Positions 1 to 8,990 of a DNA stretch of 17,270 nt are shown here, one piece after another. The stretch spans positions 1 through 17,270 of the forward strand of contig CAIYFP010000540.1 in NCBI GenBank assembly GCA_903925515.1, read 5' to 3'. Within the stretch, counting starts at the first letter, position 1. The number at the start of each line of letters is the position of its first letter. The stretch comes from an uncultured Verrucomicrobiota bacterium (GTDB lineage: Bacteria; Verrucomicrobiota; Verrucomicrobiia; Limisphaerales; UBA9464). A model generated the notes under the pieces. That model was not told where the DNA came from, searched no databases, and worked only from the letters and a program-made list of their open reading frames with translations. Position numbers and translations under genes: made by a program.

Positions 1-86
1 ACCATCGAATCCTCACGCCCGAGAACTAACGCCCCGCCAACCCGCCCGGCTCCCGCCACACCCTTCATCGCGAGACTCCGCACTCC

Positions 87-3000
87 ATGCGCTTCCTCCG
101 ACGCATCGCCCCCGTCCTCCTCCTGTTCCTTGTCCTCGGAATTGCCGTGCACCGCATGGCCCGGCCTGGGCGGCCCGTCGGTCGCCCGTCTGCCGCCGGC
201 GCGGAATCGCCCGGGGTGGCGTCCGCCGTGGGACAACCGGATGGAACCATGGAGGGTGCCATGGGGGCTGACCCGTCGGGCGTTCGCCCGCGTTGGGTGA
301 CCGTCGTGTCGTTGGCGAGGTCGGAGCCCATCCCGCATCGGGACCCAAGGTTCCCGTACCGGCTGCGCAACACGACTGAGGGCATTGGGAGCCTTGCGCG
401 TCGGGACAACGCGCTGCTTTTGCGAAACGCGTTCGTGGACACCACGTCCGGGGAGCCCTTGGCGGTTCCGGGCGAGCTGCGGTCCGACGGCAACCCGGGC
501 ACGTACATCGTGCAGGCGCGGGGCGTGATCACGGACGCCTTTCGCGAGCGATTGCAGTCGGTTGGGGCGCGCGAGATCTCGTACATCCCGAACAATGCAT
601 TGCTGGTGGAGGCCACGCCGGAGGCGGCGGAGGCCATGGCGTCGGCGCCGGAGACGCTCGCGGTCCTTCCCAACGAGCCCTACTTCAAGCTGGAGCCCGC
701 CTTGGCGGGGCGCGTGCTGGAGGGCAGGCCGGCGCCCTCGCGCCTGATGTTGACGGTGGTGGGAGGGGACGCGGCGGTCCGTGCGGCGGAGGCGCTTGGC
801 GCCCGAATCCTTGAGCGCCAACGCGGCCCGTTCGGCGAGCTGGTGACGGCGGAGGTCCGGCCGACGTCGATGGCCGACCTTGCTCGGCTCCCGGGCGTCA
901 CGTTGGTGGAGGAGGTTCATGCACGCGCGCTGCTGAATGATCGGGCCGGGTTCCTGCTCGGGTCGTCAACCGACTTCACGAACCGCGAGCGCGTGGAGGG
1001 TTTGGTGGGGTCGAATGTGCTGGTGAACGTCAACGACACGGGCATCGACGCGAGCCACCCGGACCTTGCGGGGCGGGTGTTCTCGACGGAGCCCGCCAAC
1101 CTTGAGGATCCGGTCGGGCACGGGACGCACGTGGCGGGCACGATCGGCGGAAGCGGGGCGTCGTCGGGCTCGGTTCGCGTCGCGCAGGGGGCCGCCACGA
1201 ACGCGGAGTTCGGGGGCCGGGCACCCTCGGCGCGGCTGTTCATCCTGCCCATCGACCTCGACGTGGGGCCGGTGGCTTCGGACATCTACCTGCAGGAGAC
1301 GTTTGCGCGCACCAACCTTGCGTTGAACGGGGCGGCGGGCCGCACGAACGCGCCCATCTCGAACAACAGCTGGGGTTATCCTTCCGCGACCGAGTACAAC
1401 TCGATCTCGGCGCTTTATGACTCCGCCGTGCGCGACGCCTTGCCGGACGTGTCGGGCGACCAGCCCATCCTCTACGTGTTCGCGGCGGGCAACGAGGGCG
1501 CGGGCGGCGCCAACGGGCTGGGCGGGCGCGCCGATTCGCTCCGGTCGCCGGGCAACGCGAAGAACGTCCTGACGGTGGGCGCGTTGGAGTCGCGTCGGAT
1601 GCTGACCAACACCGTGGTCTATGACACCAACGGCGTGATGGTGCGCTCCGGCCTCACGGTCCTGCCGGACCGGGGCTACGACCCGGAGGATCCCTCGTAC
1701 GAGACCAACGCGGTCTTCGAGGCGGAGACCGACTCGGACACCCAGGTGGCGTCGTTCTCGAGCCGGGGCAACGTGGGAATTGGATCGGAAGGGGAGTTTG
1801 GGCGGTTCAAGCCGGACGTGGTCGCGCCGGGCGCCTACATCCTGTCCACGCGTTCGGCGCAGTGGCGGCTGGAATACCAGATGGACCCTGCCGACGACCT
1901 TGGGCCGGTGACGGAGGAGTTGTTGTCGGAGACGGAGCCGTACTACCGGTATGAGTCGGGCACGTCGATGGCGAGCCCGGCGGTGGCGGGCCTCCTTGCG
2001 CAAGTCCAGGAGTACTACGAGGTCCGGCGGAAAAACCGCATCCCGGTGGCGGGGTACAAGGCGATCCTGATCAACTCGGCGGAGGTGGACAACGCGGCGT
2101 ACCAGCCCAAGCCGAACACCACGATCAACTACGCGGGCTGGGGTCGTCCGTCGGTGCAACGCTCCATTCGCAGCGGCTTCACGGCGGCGAGCAAGACCCT
2201 CAACGGGTTCCCGGGGGCCGCGTCGTCCGCGGGGGGCACGAACGACCAGATCATCGGCTTCCCCATCGTGGGTCGGACGAACGCCGAGGGCTTGGTCACG
2301 GGCGAGTCGCGGTCCTACAAGGTGAAGCTGTCGAACCCCGAGGCGACGAACTCTCCGGTCTGGATCACGCTGGCATGGACGGACCCGCCCGGGAACCCGG
2401 CGTCCGCCGTCAAGCTCGTCAACGACCTTGACCTCGTCGTGACCAATGCTGCCAAGGGCGAGTTTTACCTCGGCAACGTCCTTGTGGCCGGGAGCCGCTA
2501 CTCGCGGGTCCTGACGGCCACCAACGCCATCAACCCGGACCCGGGAAGCGACCCGTTTGGAAATCCCGTCATCCAGACCAACCAACCGCCCGCCGTCCCC
2601 GACTTCATCAACAACGTCGAGCGCATCGTCGTGCCGCCGCCGGTCCCGACCGAGTTTGTCATCACGGTCCATGCCCGGCGCGTGAACGTGAACGCCTCGC
2701 CGATGCACCCCAGCCATGTCGTGCAGGATGCCGCGCTGGTGATTCGCTCGTCGGCGCCGGAGGAGCTCGGGGTCGTGGGGACCGTCGAGGACGTCACGCT
2801 GACGAACAGCACCGCGACGGTCTCGTACGCGCGCCCGCCGACGCGTGTCCTGACCAACAGCTACCCGTTGCTCCGGGAGCGGGTGGGCGCCAACTCGCCG
2901 CTGGTGGGCACGACCAACGGCTCCACCAACCAGTGGCGCTTCTACGTCTTCACCAACACCCCGGGCAAGGCGAGCTTCGGCGGCACGCTCACCAACGGGT

Positions 3001-6000
3001 CCAACGTCGCCTTCGTCACCTTCTTCCCGCAGAACCTTTCCAGCCCGCGCATCGAGGAACCGGACATCGACCTGTACGTGTCGCGCGACCCCCGCCTGAC
3101 GAACCTTGCGCAGGTGGCGATCGCGTCGGCATGGAAGTCCACGCAGCGCGGCGGGCAGGAGTTCGTGGTGCTGACCAACGCGCCCGTGACGGGCGAGGTG
3201 TACTACGTGGGCGTGAAGTCCGAGGACCAGAAGGCGGGCACCTATGGCTTTGTCACCGTCTCCTCCGACCGGCCCTTTGGATCGCTGCGGCCCGACGGCA
3301 ACCTCGGGTTCTTCGGCATCCCCTTGATCCAGCCGATCCCGGACGGGTCGCCGGACAACCCGGGCGTGGGCCTCACGATGGCGATCGGGATTGGCGTGGG
3401 GCAGATCCAGCGGGTGTGGGTCGAGCAAACCCTGAGCCATGGCAACTTCCCGGACTTGATCGGCACGCTCGTGTACAACCGCCTCAGCGCGGTGCTCAAC
3501 AATCACGGCAACATCCGCACGCGCGGCGGGGACACCATCGGGTTCCAGTACGGGACCAACATCACGACGTTCTACGACGACCTTGGGTCTCGGACGTTCC
3601 CGGGCTCGGTGCGGACGGACGGGCCGGGCAGCCTTGTCAACTTCATGGGCGAGAACATGCCGGGGGTGTGGTTCTTGCAGACGGCCGACGACGCCATGGG
3701 GTTCGAGGGTCGGGTCAACAACATGGAGATCATCGTGCGTCCCACCCCGACGCCCCAAGGGTACGGGCAGCAGGACGCGGAGCTGATTTGCGACGAGGTC
3801 GTCCAGCCGGAGGAGGGGAACTACTACCCGGTCAACGTGGGGCGTCGTGCGAGCGAGCTTCGCGTGGTGATCACGAACATCCAGCCCGCCCGGCCGCTTG
3901 TCGTGCACGTCCGCCGCGACGTCCTGCCTGATGCCGCCGACCCGGATGCCTCGGACAAGGTGGTGACGCTGCCGCCCGAGGGAGGACTGGTCACGCTGGG
4001 AATCCGGGACGAGCCGCCCTTGCAGCCCGGGCGTTACTTCGTCGCCGTCTTCAACGAGTCTTTGGCCCCCATCGAGTACTGCTACAGCATCTCCGTGCGG
4101 CAGAACCTCGACGACCAATTCAGCAAGACGATCCGGTCCGGCCCGGGCGACGTCGGGGCGATGACGGACGCGGCGCGGACGTTGTCCCAGCTCCAGGTGT
4201 CAGACACGCGGCCGGTGGCGGACGTGGAGCTGGGTCTGCGTCTCAACCATGACCGGGCTTCGGACCTGTCGGTCCACTTGGTGAACCCGCAGGGCGACCG
4301 GATGCTGGTGGTGGAGAACCGCGGCAGGACGGCCTCCAAGGGCTACGGGGGAAGCGTGGTGGTGAGCAACTACCAGCACGTGGCGCTCACGTTGGACCCC
4401 TTGACGACGACGGCCGCGCTTTACGTGAACGGGGGACGGGTTGCCGCGACGAACGTCGGGCCGGTGCGCCTTCCCGGCAACCTGCGGCTCAGCCTTGCCA
4501 ACGACCCGACGCGGCGATTCACGACGGCTCGCGCGGCGGCGGCCCTGGACGACGTGGGGTACTGGCGGCGCGCCTTGGAGACGAACGAGGTCCGGGCGAT
4601 CTACCATGACGGCATGGTGGGCTTCGGGAAGCTGCCGTCCCGGCAGTCGGATGGTTTGGCGGCATTGTGGCCTTTCGACAACAACGGCAACGACGTGCTG
4701 GGATTGAACGACACCGCGCTGCTGGGCTTCTCGCAGTTCGTGCCCGGGCAGGTGGACACGGGATTGCGGTTCGTGGGCTCGACGGCCGAGGCGCGCACGC
4801 CGGTTTTGCCAATCGACCCGGCCACGGGCTTCACGCTGGAGGGCTGGGTCCAGGCGTACCCGGACAACCGGGGCATCGTCTTCGGGGCATGGGGGCCGGA
4901 GAGCGGCCTCGCGACGCCCGCGTTGCTGGTGGGCTTCGACCCGCCGTGGGGCAATGGCCCGGGCTCGCTCAGCGCGGTGTTCCTGGATGCGTCCAACCAG
5001 CCGGTCGTGCTCGCCTCTCCACCCTCGCTGGTCAAGGTGAGCGACTTGTCCACCAACTCGACGTATGCGGTGTTCAGCGACCGGACGAACCTGTCCCAAG
5101 GAATGGTCAAGTTCGCGTCGCCGCCGTACCTCGGGACCAACTCGGGCGCGATCCTCGTCGGGAGCAATTCGTTCGAGGGAATCCAGCCCGGCGCGCGGAC
5201 CCCGGACACGATCGTGGATGGCTGGACGGTGCTGACGAACGACGTCGCGGTCACGTTCCTCGCGAGCGAGGCCCAGACCGGGTCCCAGGTGCTGGCGCTG
5301 GGGAACGGGGCGGCGGCCTACCGAACCCCGGCCGTGCCCGGGACGCGATTCCGCGGTTCGCTCCAGCTCCGGGTGCATCCCGCGACCACGAACCCCGTGT
5401 CCGCCGCCATCCTCATCAACGGGGAGCTCGACCAGGTCGTGGGCCTGACCACGAACTGGATCCGCGCGGACTTCAGGTTCCGGGCCTTGACGAGCCGGGT
5501 GGACTTTGCCGTGGCCCCCATGGACACGGGAGCGGGCAACCTCTCGACCAACGGGTTCCCGCAAGGGGTCGTCATGGACACGTTCGTCCTTGAGCAACTC
5601 GGGGCGGAGCTCAGCTACCTCCCGGAGGAAAGCTTCGAGCCCGTGCTTGGGAAGTCCGGGACGGGGAAGTGGACGTTGGAGTTGTCCGACGACCGCGGCC
5701 GGGTGGCGGGGGTGCTCGACAGCTGGGAGCTGCGCCTGACGTTCATGCAGACCAACCGGCCGGTGGTGCGCCTCACGAATGGGGTGGCCTATTCCGGAAC
5801 TCTGGCGCCGGGCGAGAGCGCCTACTTCAGGGTGGATGTTCCCCTCGAGGCGCGCGCCGCCACCAACACGGTTTTTGCGGGCCTGTATCTTCCCCTGCTG
5901 TACAGCGACTCCGGGATACCCACGGGGTCGGCGCCGGGGGACGTCAACGCCCCGTCGAACCCCTTCGTCGTGGGGACGAACTCGCCGCCCATCCTGCCAA

Positions 6001-7361
6001 GGGGCCAGCGCTACTACATGACCTTGGTCAACCCGTATCCCGAGCCCCAGCCCTTCGCGATCCAGGCCGACATCGACATCGGGCTTGTCGTGCTCGCAAA
6101 CGGGATCCCGTTCGAGCGGCGGGGGACGACGCCCGGCTACCTCGACTACTACGCCTTCGACGTCAGCAGCAACGCCATCTCCGCGGCGTTCGAGGTCCCC
6201 CTCATGACCGACGACGTGGACCTGTTCCTCGCCAAGTCGCCGGTGCTGCCGAGGCCGCTCTTCTACGCCTACGCGAGCACCAACCGCGGCACGGCCCCCG
6301 AGTTCGTCGCCATCACGCGTTCCTCGACCCCCGCGCCGCTGGAGCCGGGTCGATGGTTCCTCTCGGTGGCCACGCGAGGCACCAACGCGGCCTCGTATTC
6401 CGTGGTGGCGTCCGAGCTGGTGGCGGACGTCCTGTTGCTGACCAACAACGTGCCCGTGGTCGTGACGAACACGGTTGCCGGCGGCATCCAGTACTTCGCG
6501 ATCGACGTGCCTCCCGAGGCGACGACGGCCAACTTCCAGGTCACCGACCTTGGCGGGAACGTGAACCTTTACGTGAAGAAGGGGTTGCCGCTCGTCGGGA
6601 CGAACGTCTTCGACTACGCCTCGCAGAACCCGGGCACGAACGTGGAGTCGATCTCCATCGACATTGTTTCCCAGCCCGTGCCGTTGGGCCCGGGCCGTTG
6701 GTACATCGGCGTCCATGCGGCGGAGCTTGCACCGGTGACGTACACGCTCGCGGCGAGCATCTCGTTCGATCGATTGGACATCGAGACGTTGTTTGATGAC
6801 CAGCCCGTGAACCGTGCCGTGTCCGCCTCGAGGTCCGCCACGTTCCGGTTCGTCGTGCCTCCGGGTGCCGGCTCGGTGGCCTTCGAACTCTACAACCTCG
6901 ACGAGCCCCTGGACCTTGCGGTCGGGCAGGGGTCGATCCCGGGGCCGGGCATCCGGACGTTCACCTTCCCCAAGCCGGGGTTGCAGCCGGAACTGGTCCT
7001 GCTGAGCACGAACGACCTGCAAGACCTCTCGGGCGTCTGGTACCTCGCCGTGGGCAGTCAATCCACGAACGTGGCCAACTTCACCGTTCGTGCCGCCATC
7101 CCGCGCGATGGCGTTCCCGGCTCGGTCGCGCCCTACTCGGCGCGGGTCCTTGTGGCGCCGGGCCAGCCGCCTGTCGTCGAGATCGACTCCGTGCCGGGCA
7201 CGGCCTATCGCTTGCAGGCGACCCGCGTCATTGATTTTGCCATCACATGGGCCGACGTCGGGGACCCCGTCGTTGCCAGCGGCTACACGCTCAAGCTTCC
7301 GATGCCGTTGGGCGACGACGAGGCCACGTTCTTCCGGGTGGTTCCCGTGACGGGGCCCTAG
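87..7361 (+). CDS. Giant secreted subtilisin-family (S8, KP-43-like) serine protease with P, LamG and PPC modules
   Basis: A 2424-residue predicted exported protease. The N-terminus (MRFLRRIAP, then a hydrophobic stretch to about residue 22) is a signal peptide or anchor; no clear cleavage site is visible. Residues ~138-205 and ~215-280 look like two inhibitor-like propeptide subdomains. The S8 domain spans ~300-690 with Asp317 (DTG), His345 (HGTHVAGT), Asn469 (AAGN, oxyanion) and Ser627 (GTSMASP), so the catalytic set is complete. A KP-43-type beta-barrel follows (~726-888, with LVNDLDLVV at 777 and NNVERI at 842). Then come a PPC-like domain (~915-1060), an intact P domain (~1065-1220), another PPC (~1222-1345), a second P domain split at ~1422 and resumed at ~1842, with LamG-like halves in unusual order (~1429-1649) and a jelly-roll-like segment (~1650-1840), four PPC-like repeats (~1892-2355) and a C-terminal domain ending ATFFRVVP. 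The role is probably extracellular protein degradation; this is inferred from the family. No Shine-Dalgarno is seen before the start, which is chosen because it gives the signal peptide. Confidence 0.93.
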   Translation: MRFLRRIAPVLLLFLVLGIAVHRMARPGRPVGRPSAAGAESPGVASAVGQPDGTMEGAMGADPSGVRPRWVTVVSLARSEPIPHRDPRFPYRLRNTTEGIGSLARRDNALLLRNAFVDTTSGEPLAVPGELRSDGNPGTYIVQARGVITDAFRERLQSVGAREISYIPNNALLVEATPEAAEAMASAPETLAVLPNEPYFKLEPALAGRVLEGRPAPSRLMLTVVGGDAAVRAAEALGARILERQRGPFGELVTAEVRPTSMADLARLPGVTLVEEVHARALLNDRAGFLLGSSTDFTNRERVEGLVGSNVLVNVNDTGIDASHPDLAGRVFSTEPANLEDPVGHGTHVAGTIGGSGASSGSVRVAQGAATNAEFGGRAPSARLFILPIDLDVGPVASDIYLQETFARTNLALNGAAGRTNAPISNNSWGYPSATEYNSISALYDSAVRDALPDVSGDQPILYVFAAGNEGAGGANGLGGRADSLRSPGNAKNVLTVGALESRRMLTNTVVYDTNGVMVRSGLTVLPDRGYDPEDPSYETNAVFEAETDSDTQVASFSSRGNVGIGSEGEFGRFKPDVVAPGAYILSTRSAQWRLEYQMDPADDLGPVTEELLSETEPYYRYESGTSMASPAVAGLLAQVQEYYEVRRKNRIPVAGYKAILINSAEVDNAAYQPKPNTTINYAGWGRPSVQRSIRSGFTAASKTLNGFPGAASSAGGTNDQIIGFPIVGRTNAEGLVTGESRSYKVKLSNPEATNSPVWITLAWTDPPGNPASAVKLVNDLDLVVTNAAKGEFYLGNVLVAGSRYSRVLTATNAINPDPGSDPFGNPVIQTNQPPAVPDFINNVERIVVPPPVPTEFVITVHARRVNVNASPMHPSHVVQDAALVIRSSAPEELGVVGTVEDVTLTNSTATVSYARPPTRVLTNSYPLLRERVGANSPLVGTTNGSTNQWRFYVFTNTPGKASFGGTLTNGSNVAFVTFFPQNLSSPRIEEPDIDLYVSRDPRLTNLAQVAIASAWKSTQRGGQEFVVLTNAPVTGEVYYVGVKSEDQKAGTYGFVTVSSDRPFGSLRPDGNLGFFGIPLIQPIPDGSPDNPGVGLTMAIGIGVGQIQRVWVEQTLSHGNFPDLIGTLVYNRLSAVLNNHGNIRTRGGDTIGFQYGTNITTFYDDLGSRTFPGSVRTDGPGSLVNFMGENMPGVWFLQTADDAMGFEGRVNNMEIIVRPTPTPQGYGQQDAELICDEVVQPEEGNYYPVNVGRRASELRVVITNIQPARPLVVHVRRDVLPDAADPDASDKVVTLPPEGGLVTLGIRDEPPLQPGRYFVAVFNESLAPIEYCYSISVRQNLDDQFSKTIRSGPGDVGAMTDAARTLSQLQVSDTRPVADVELGLRLNHDRASDLSVHLVNPQGDRMLVVENRGRTASKGYGGSVVVSNYQHVALTLDPLTTTAALYVNGGRVAATNVGPVRLPGNLRLSLANDPTRRFTTARAAAALDDVGYWRRALETNEVRAIYHDGMVGFGKLPSRQSDGLAALWPFDNNGNDVLGLNDTALLGFSQFVPGQVDTGLRFVGSTAEARTPVLPIDPATGFTLEGWVQAYPDNRGIVFGAWGPESGLATPALLVGFDPPWGNGPGSLSAVFLDASNQPVVLASPPSLVKVSDLSTNSTYAVFSDRTNLSQGMVKFASPPYLGTNSGAILVGSNSFEGIQPGARTPDTIVDGWTVLTNDVAVTFLASEAQTGSQVLALGNGAAAYRTPAVPGTRFRGSLQLRVHPATTNPVSAAILINGELDQVVGLTTNWIRADFRFRALTSRVDFAVAPMDTGAGNLSTNGFPQGVVMDTFVLEQLGAELSYLPEESFEPVLGKSGTGKWTLELSDDRGRVAGVLDSWELRLTFMQTNRPVVRLTNGVAYSGTLAPGESAYFRVDVPLEARAATNTVFAGLYLPLLYSDSGIPTGSAPGDVNAPSNPFVVGTNSPPILPRGQRYYMTLVNPYPEPQPFAIQADIDIGLVVLANGIPFERRGTTPGYLDYYAFDVSSNAISAAFEVPLMTDDVDLFLAKSPVLPRPLFYAYASTNRGTAPEFVAITRSSTPAPLEPGRWFLSVATRGTNAASYSVVASELVADVLLLTNNVPVVVTNTVAGGIQYFAIDVPPEATTANFQVTDLGGNVNLYVKKGLPLVGTNVFDYASQNPGTNVESISIDIVSQPVPLGPGRWYIGVHAAELAPVTYTLAASISFDRLDIETLFDDQPVNRAVSASRSATFRFVVPPGAGSVAFELYNLDEPLDLAVGQGSIPGPGIRTFTFPKPGLQPELVLLSTNDLQDLSGVWYLAVGSQSTNVANFTVRAAIPRDGVPGSVAPYSARVLVAPGQPPVVEIDSVPGTAYRLQATRVIDFAITWADVGDPVVASGYTLKLPMPLGDDEATFFRVVPVTGP

Positions 7362-7711
7362 GCCGGAACCGTGGGGTTGGGGCGGTCGTGTGTGCGGCGT
7401 CTTCCGCACGCGGCGTGCCGAGGGCGAGATTCCGGCCTGCACCCCGCGAGGGGATCTGCGGCGCAATCATCTTCCCCGTCATGGGATCGTGAGGTCGGAG
7501 GATGACGCCCAACCCCGTGTGCGTGCCAGCATGGCATGGAAGGGGATGGGATCGAATCCTTGCCGTGGACCCCGAGCGTGGGGATCGCTCGCCTCATGGC
7601 GTCCTCGCGTGGGGGACGAGGACCGAGCCTGCAAGGGCTCCTTGCGCATCCATTTGGGATGGCGCTTCCGGGCGTGCATCCGGTCGGGCATGCCGTGTAG
7701 CGTCAGCCGGG
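7362..7711. other. 350-base intergenic gap without a convincing gene
   Basis: No frame here gives a believable protein. An open frame upstream of the ATG at 7712 (from 7502) reads as Arg/Gly/Trp/Pro-rich sequence without recognisable character, so I treat it as non-coding. The stretch holds a hairpin at 7389-7412 and a 6-bp inverted repeat at 7573-7578/7586-7591 (CGAGCG/CGCTCG). I see no T-tract, tRNA or strong sigma-70 promoter. Confidence 0.5.
7389..7412 (+). terminator. Possible structural terminator hairpin after the protease gene
   Basis: A perfect 6-bp stem, GTGCGG at 7392-7397 and CCGCAC at 7404-7409 with a 6-base loop CGTCTT, extends to about 9 pairs using G-T wobbles. It lies about 30 bases after the protease stop codon. 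No run of T follows, so it is not a classical intrinsic terminator. It may only stabilise the 3' end. Confidence 0.25.
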
Positions 7712-8128
7712 ATGAAAAAGGATGCCTTGCGGCAGTTTGTTGCGTTGCGAGAGCAGTTGATAAGGGAAAAGGCCGGGCTGGAACGGCGTCTCGCGGAGAT
7801 CAACGAGGCGTTGGGGGCGTTGTCCCCCGGCGAAAGCGGCATCACGAAGGCCGCGTCGCCTGAATCCGACGCGGCGGGCCCGGCCCCAGTCGTGCGGCGG
7901 CGTGCGAAGACGGCGGCAAGGCCCAAGGCGACCGCCGGCCAGCCCTCCCTTCGCGAGGCCTTCCTTGCGGCCACGAGCTCGGGGCCGCTGACGCGCCATG
8001 AATTGATCGAGGCCGTCATGGCCCGAGGGTACCGGTTCAAGTCCAAGAACCCACTCAACTCCCTCAGCGCGTTCCTCTACACGGACAAGTCCGTGCGGAA
8101 CCACGGCGGACGTTTTGGGCCCGCCTAG
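7712..8128 (+). CDS. Small coiled-coil protein with C-terminal HARE-HTH-like winged helix
   Basis: A 138-residue protein. Residues ~5-35 form a strongly heptad-like, charged helix (LREQLIREKAGLERRLAEI), suggesting a coiled coil that dimerises. Residues ~40-78 are an Ala/Pro/Arg/Lys-rich, probably disordered linker (VRRRAKTAARPKA). Residues ~79-138 resemble the HB1/ASXL/HARE-HTH fold: a helix (SLREAFLAAT), 'GPLTRHELIEAVMARGY', then 'NPLNSLSAFLYTDKSV' and a final 'RFGPA'. A nucleic-acid or chromatin-binding role is therefore likely but not proven. The ATG at 7712 is preferred because the upstream extension in the same frame is low-quality sequence. The gene ends 58 bases before hisF and may share its transcript. 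The HTH assignment rests on pattern only. Confidence 0.7.
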   Translation: MKKDALRQFVALREQLIREKAGLERRLAEINEALGALSPGESGITKAASPESDAAGPAPVVRRRAKTAARPKATAGQPSLREAFLAATSSGPLTRHELIEAVMARGYRFKSKNPLNSLSAFLYTDKSVRNHGGRFGPA

Positions 8129-8150
8129 GCAGTTCGGCCGCGGATTTGCG

Positions 8151-8186
8151 CCCATCCCGACCCCGACCCCTTCCCATCCCGACCCC
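8151..8186 (+). repeat. 14-bp direct repeat in the C-rich leader of hisF
   Basis: CCCATCCCGACCCC occurs at 8151-8164 and again at 8173-8186, separated by GACCCCTT. The second copy abuts the GTG start of hisF. The leader is almost purine-free, so no Shine-Dalgarno pairing is possible there. It could be simple-sequence slippage or a binding site. Confidence 0.6.
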
Positions 8187-8963
8187 GTGCTTGCTCGCCG
8201 CATCATTCCCTGTCTCGACGTCCATGACGGACAGGTCACCCGTGGACTCCAGTTTGGCCGTGCCGAGGAAGGCGGCCTCCGCAACGTGGGCGATCCCGTG
8301 GAGCTTGCCGTCCGGTACAACGACCAAGGGGCCGACGAGATGGTTTTCTTCGACATCACGGCCACGGCGCACGGGAGGGCGTCGATGGTGGACGTGATTG
8401 AGCGTGCGGCCGACCGGTGCTTCATGCCGTTGACGGTGGGTGGGGGTATCCGGGCGGTGTCGGACATGGGGCTGATGCTGCGCGCGGGAGCGGACAAGGT
8501 GAGCATCAACTCGGCGGCGGTGGCCGATCCCGACCTGGTGCGTGTGGGGGCAGAGAAGTACGGCAGCCAGTGCATCGTGGTGTCGATCGACTGCAAGCGG
8601 ACGGCCCCGGGGCGCTGGGAGGTCTTCGTGGCAGGCGGGCGCAAGCCGACGGGCATGGATGCCGTGGAGTGGGCGCGGCGTGCGGTTGCGTTGGGGGCTG
8701 GGGAGATCGTGCTGAACTCGATCGACGCGGATGGCACGCGCGAGGGATATGACATCGAGGTGACGCGGCGTGTCAGCGAGTCGGTGGGCGTGCCGGTGGT
8801 GGCCAGCGGGGGTGCGGGGACGCTGGCGCACATGGCCGAGGTCCTTGAGCAGGGCAAGGCCGACGCCGTCCTTGCGGCGAGCATCTTCCATTTTGGCACC
8901 TACACCGTCCGGGACGTGAAGGGGTATCTTGCGTCGCGGGGCGTGCCGGTGAGGCTTGCTTGA
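8187..8963 (+). CDS. hisF: Imidazole glycerol phosphate synthase, cyclase subunit HisF
   Basis: Cytoplasmic (beta/alpha)8-barrel subunit that joins ammonia delivered by HisH with PRFAR to give imidazole glycerol phosphate and AICAR in histidine synthesis. The 258-residue product is family length. It starts V(M)LARRIIPCLDV, placing the first catalytic Asp at residue 11. The second catalytic Asp lies in VVSIDCKR at residue 135, shifted about five residues from the usual 130 by a longer loop (GRAEEGGLRNVGDP) after strand 1. The phosphate-binding motifs TVGGGI and VASGGAG are present. The GTG start at 8187 is chosen because it matches the family N-terminus exactly; an open extension back to 8115 is Pro-rich and unlike HisF. 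There is no ribosome-binding site. No hisH lies in this window, so the glutaminase partner must be encoded elsewhere. Confidence 0.97.
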   Translation: MLARRIIPCLDVHDGQVTRGLQFGRAEEGGLRNVGDPVELAVRYNDQGADEMVFFDITATAHGRASMVDVIERAADRCFMPLTVGGGIRAVSDMGLMLRAGADKVSINSAAVADPDLVRVGAEKYGSQCIVVSIDCKRTAPGRWEVFVAGGRKPTGMDAVEWARRAVALGAGEIVLNSIDADGTREGYDIEVTRRVSESVGVPVVASGGAGTLAHMAEVLEQGKADAVLAASIFHFGTYTVRDVKGYLASRGVPVRLA

Positions 8964-8990
8964 GGCAGGGGAAGACTGGGGGGCGGCAGG

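Noticed and set aside
3..29. Possible C-terminal tail of an upstream gene (HRILTPEN, stop TAA at 27-29)
   Set aside because: Only eight residues are visible, and the other frames also stay open or end nearby; nothing supports a gene.
966..4118. Long open frame on the - strand opposite the protease (1050 codons)
   Set aside because: It is Arg/His/Val/Gly-rich with no domains and mirrors the high-GC third-codon bias of the real gene. The same holds for 4200-7466 on the - strand.
7573..7591. CGAGCG/CGCTCG hairpin in the gap after the protease
   Set aside because: Six base pairs with no T-tract and far from the stop codon; expected by chance in GC-rich DNA.
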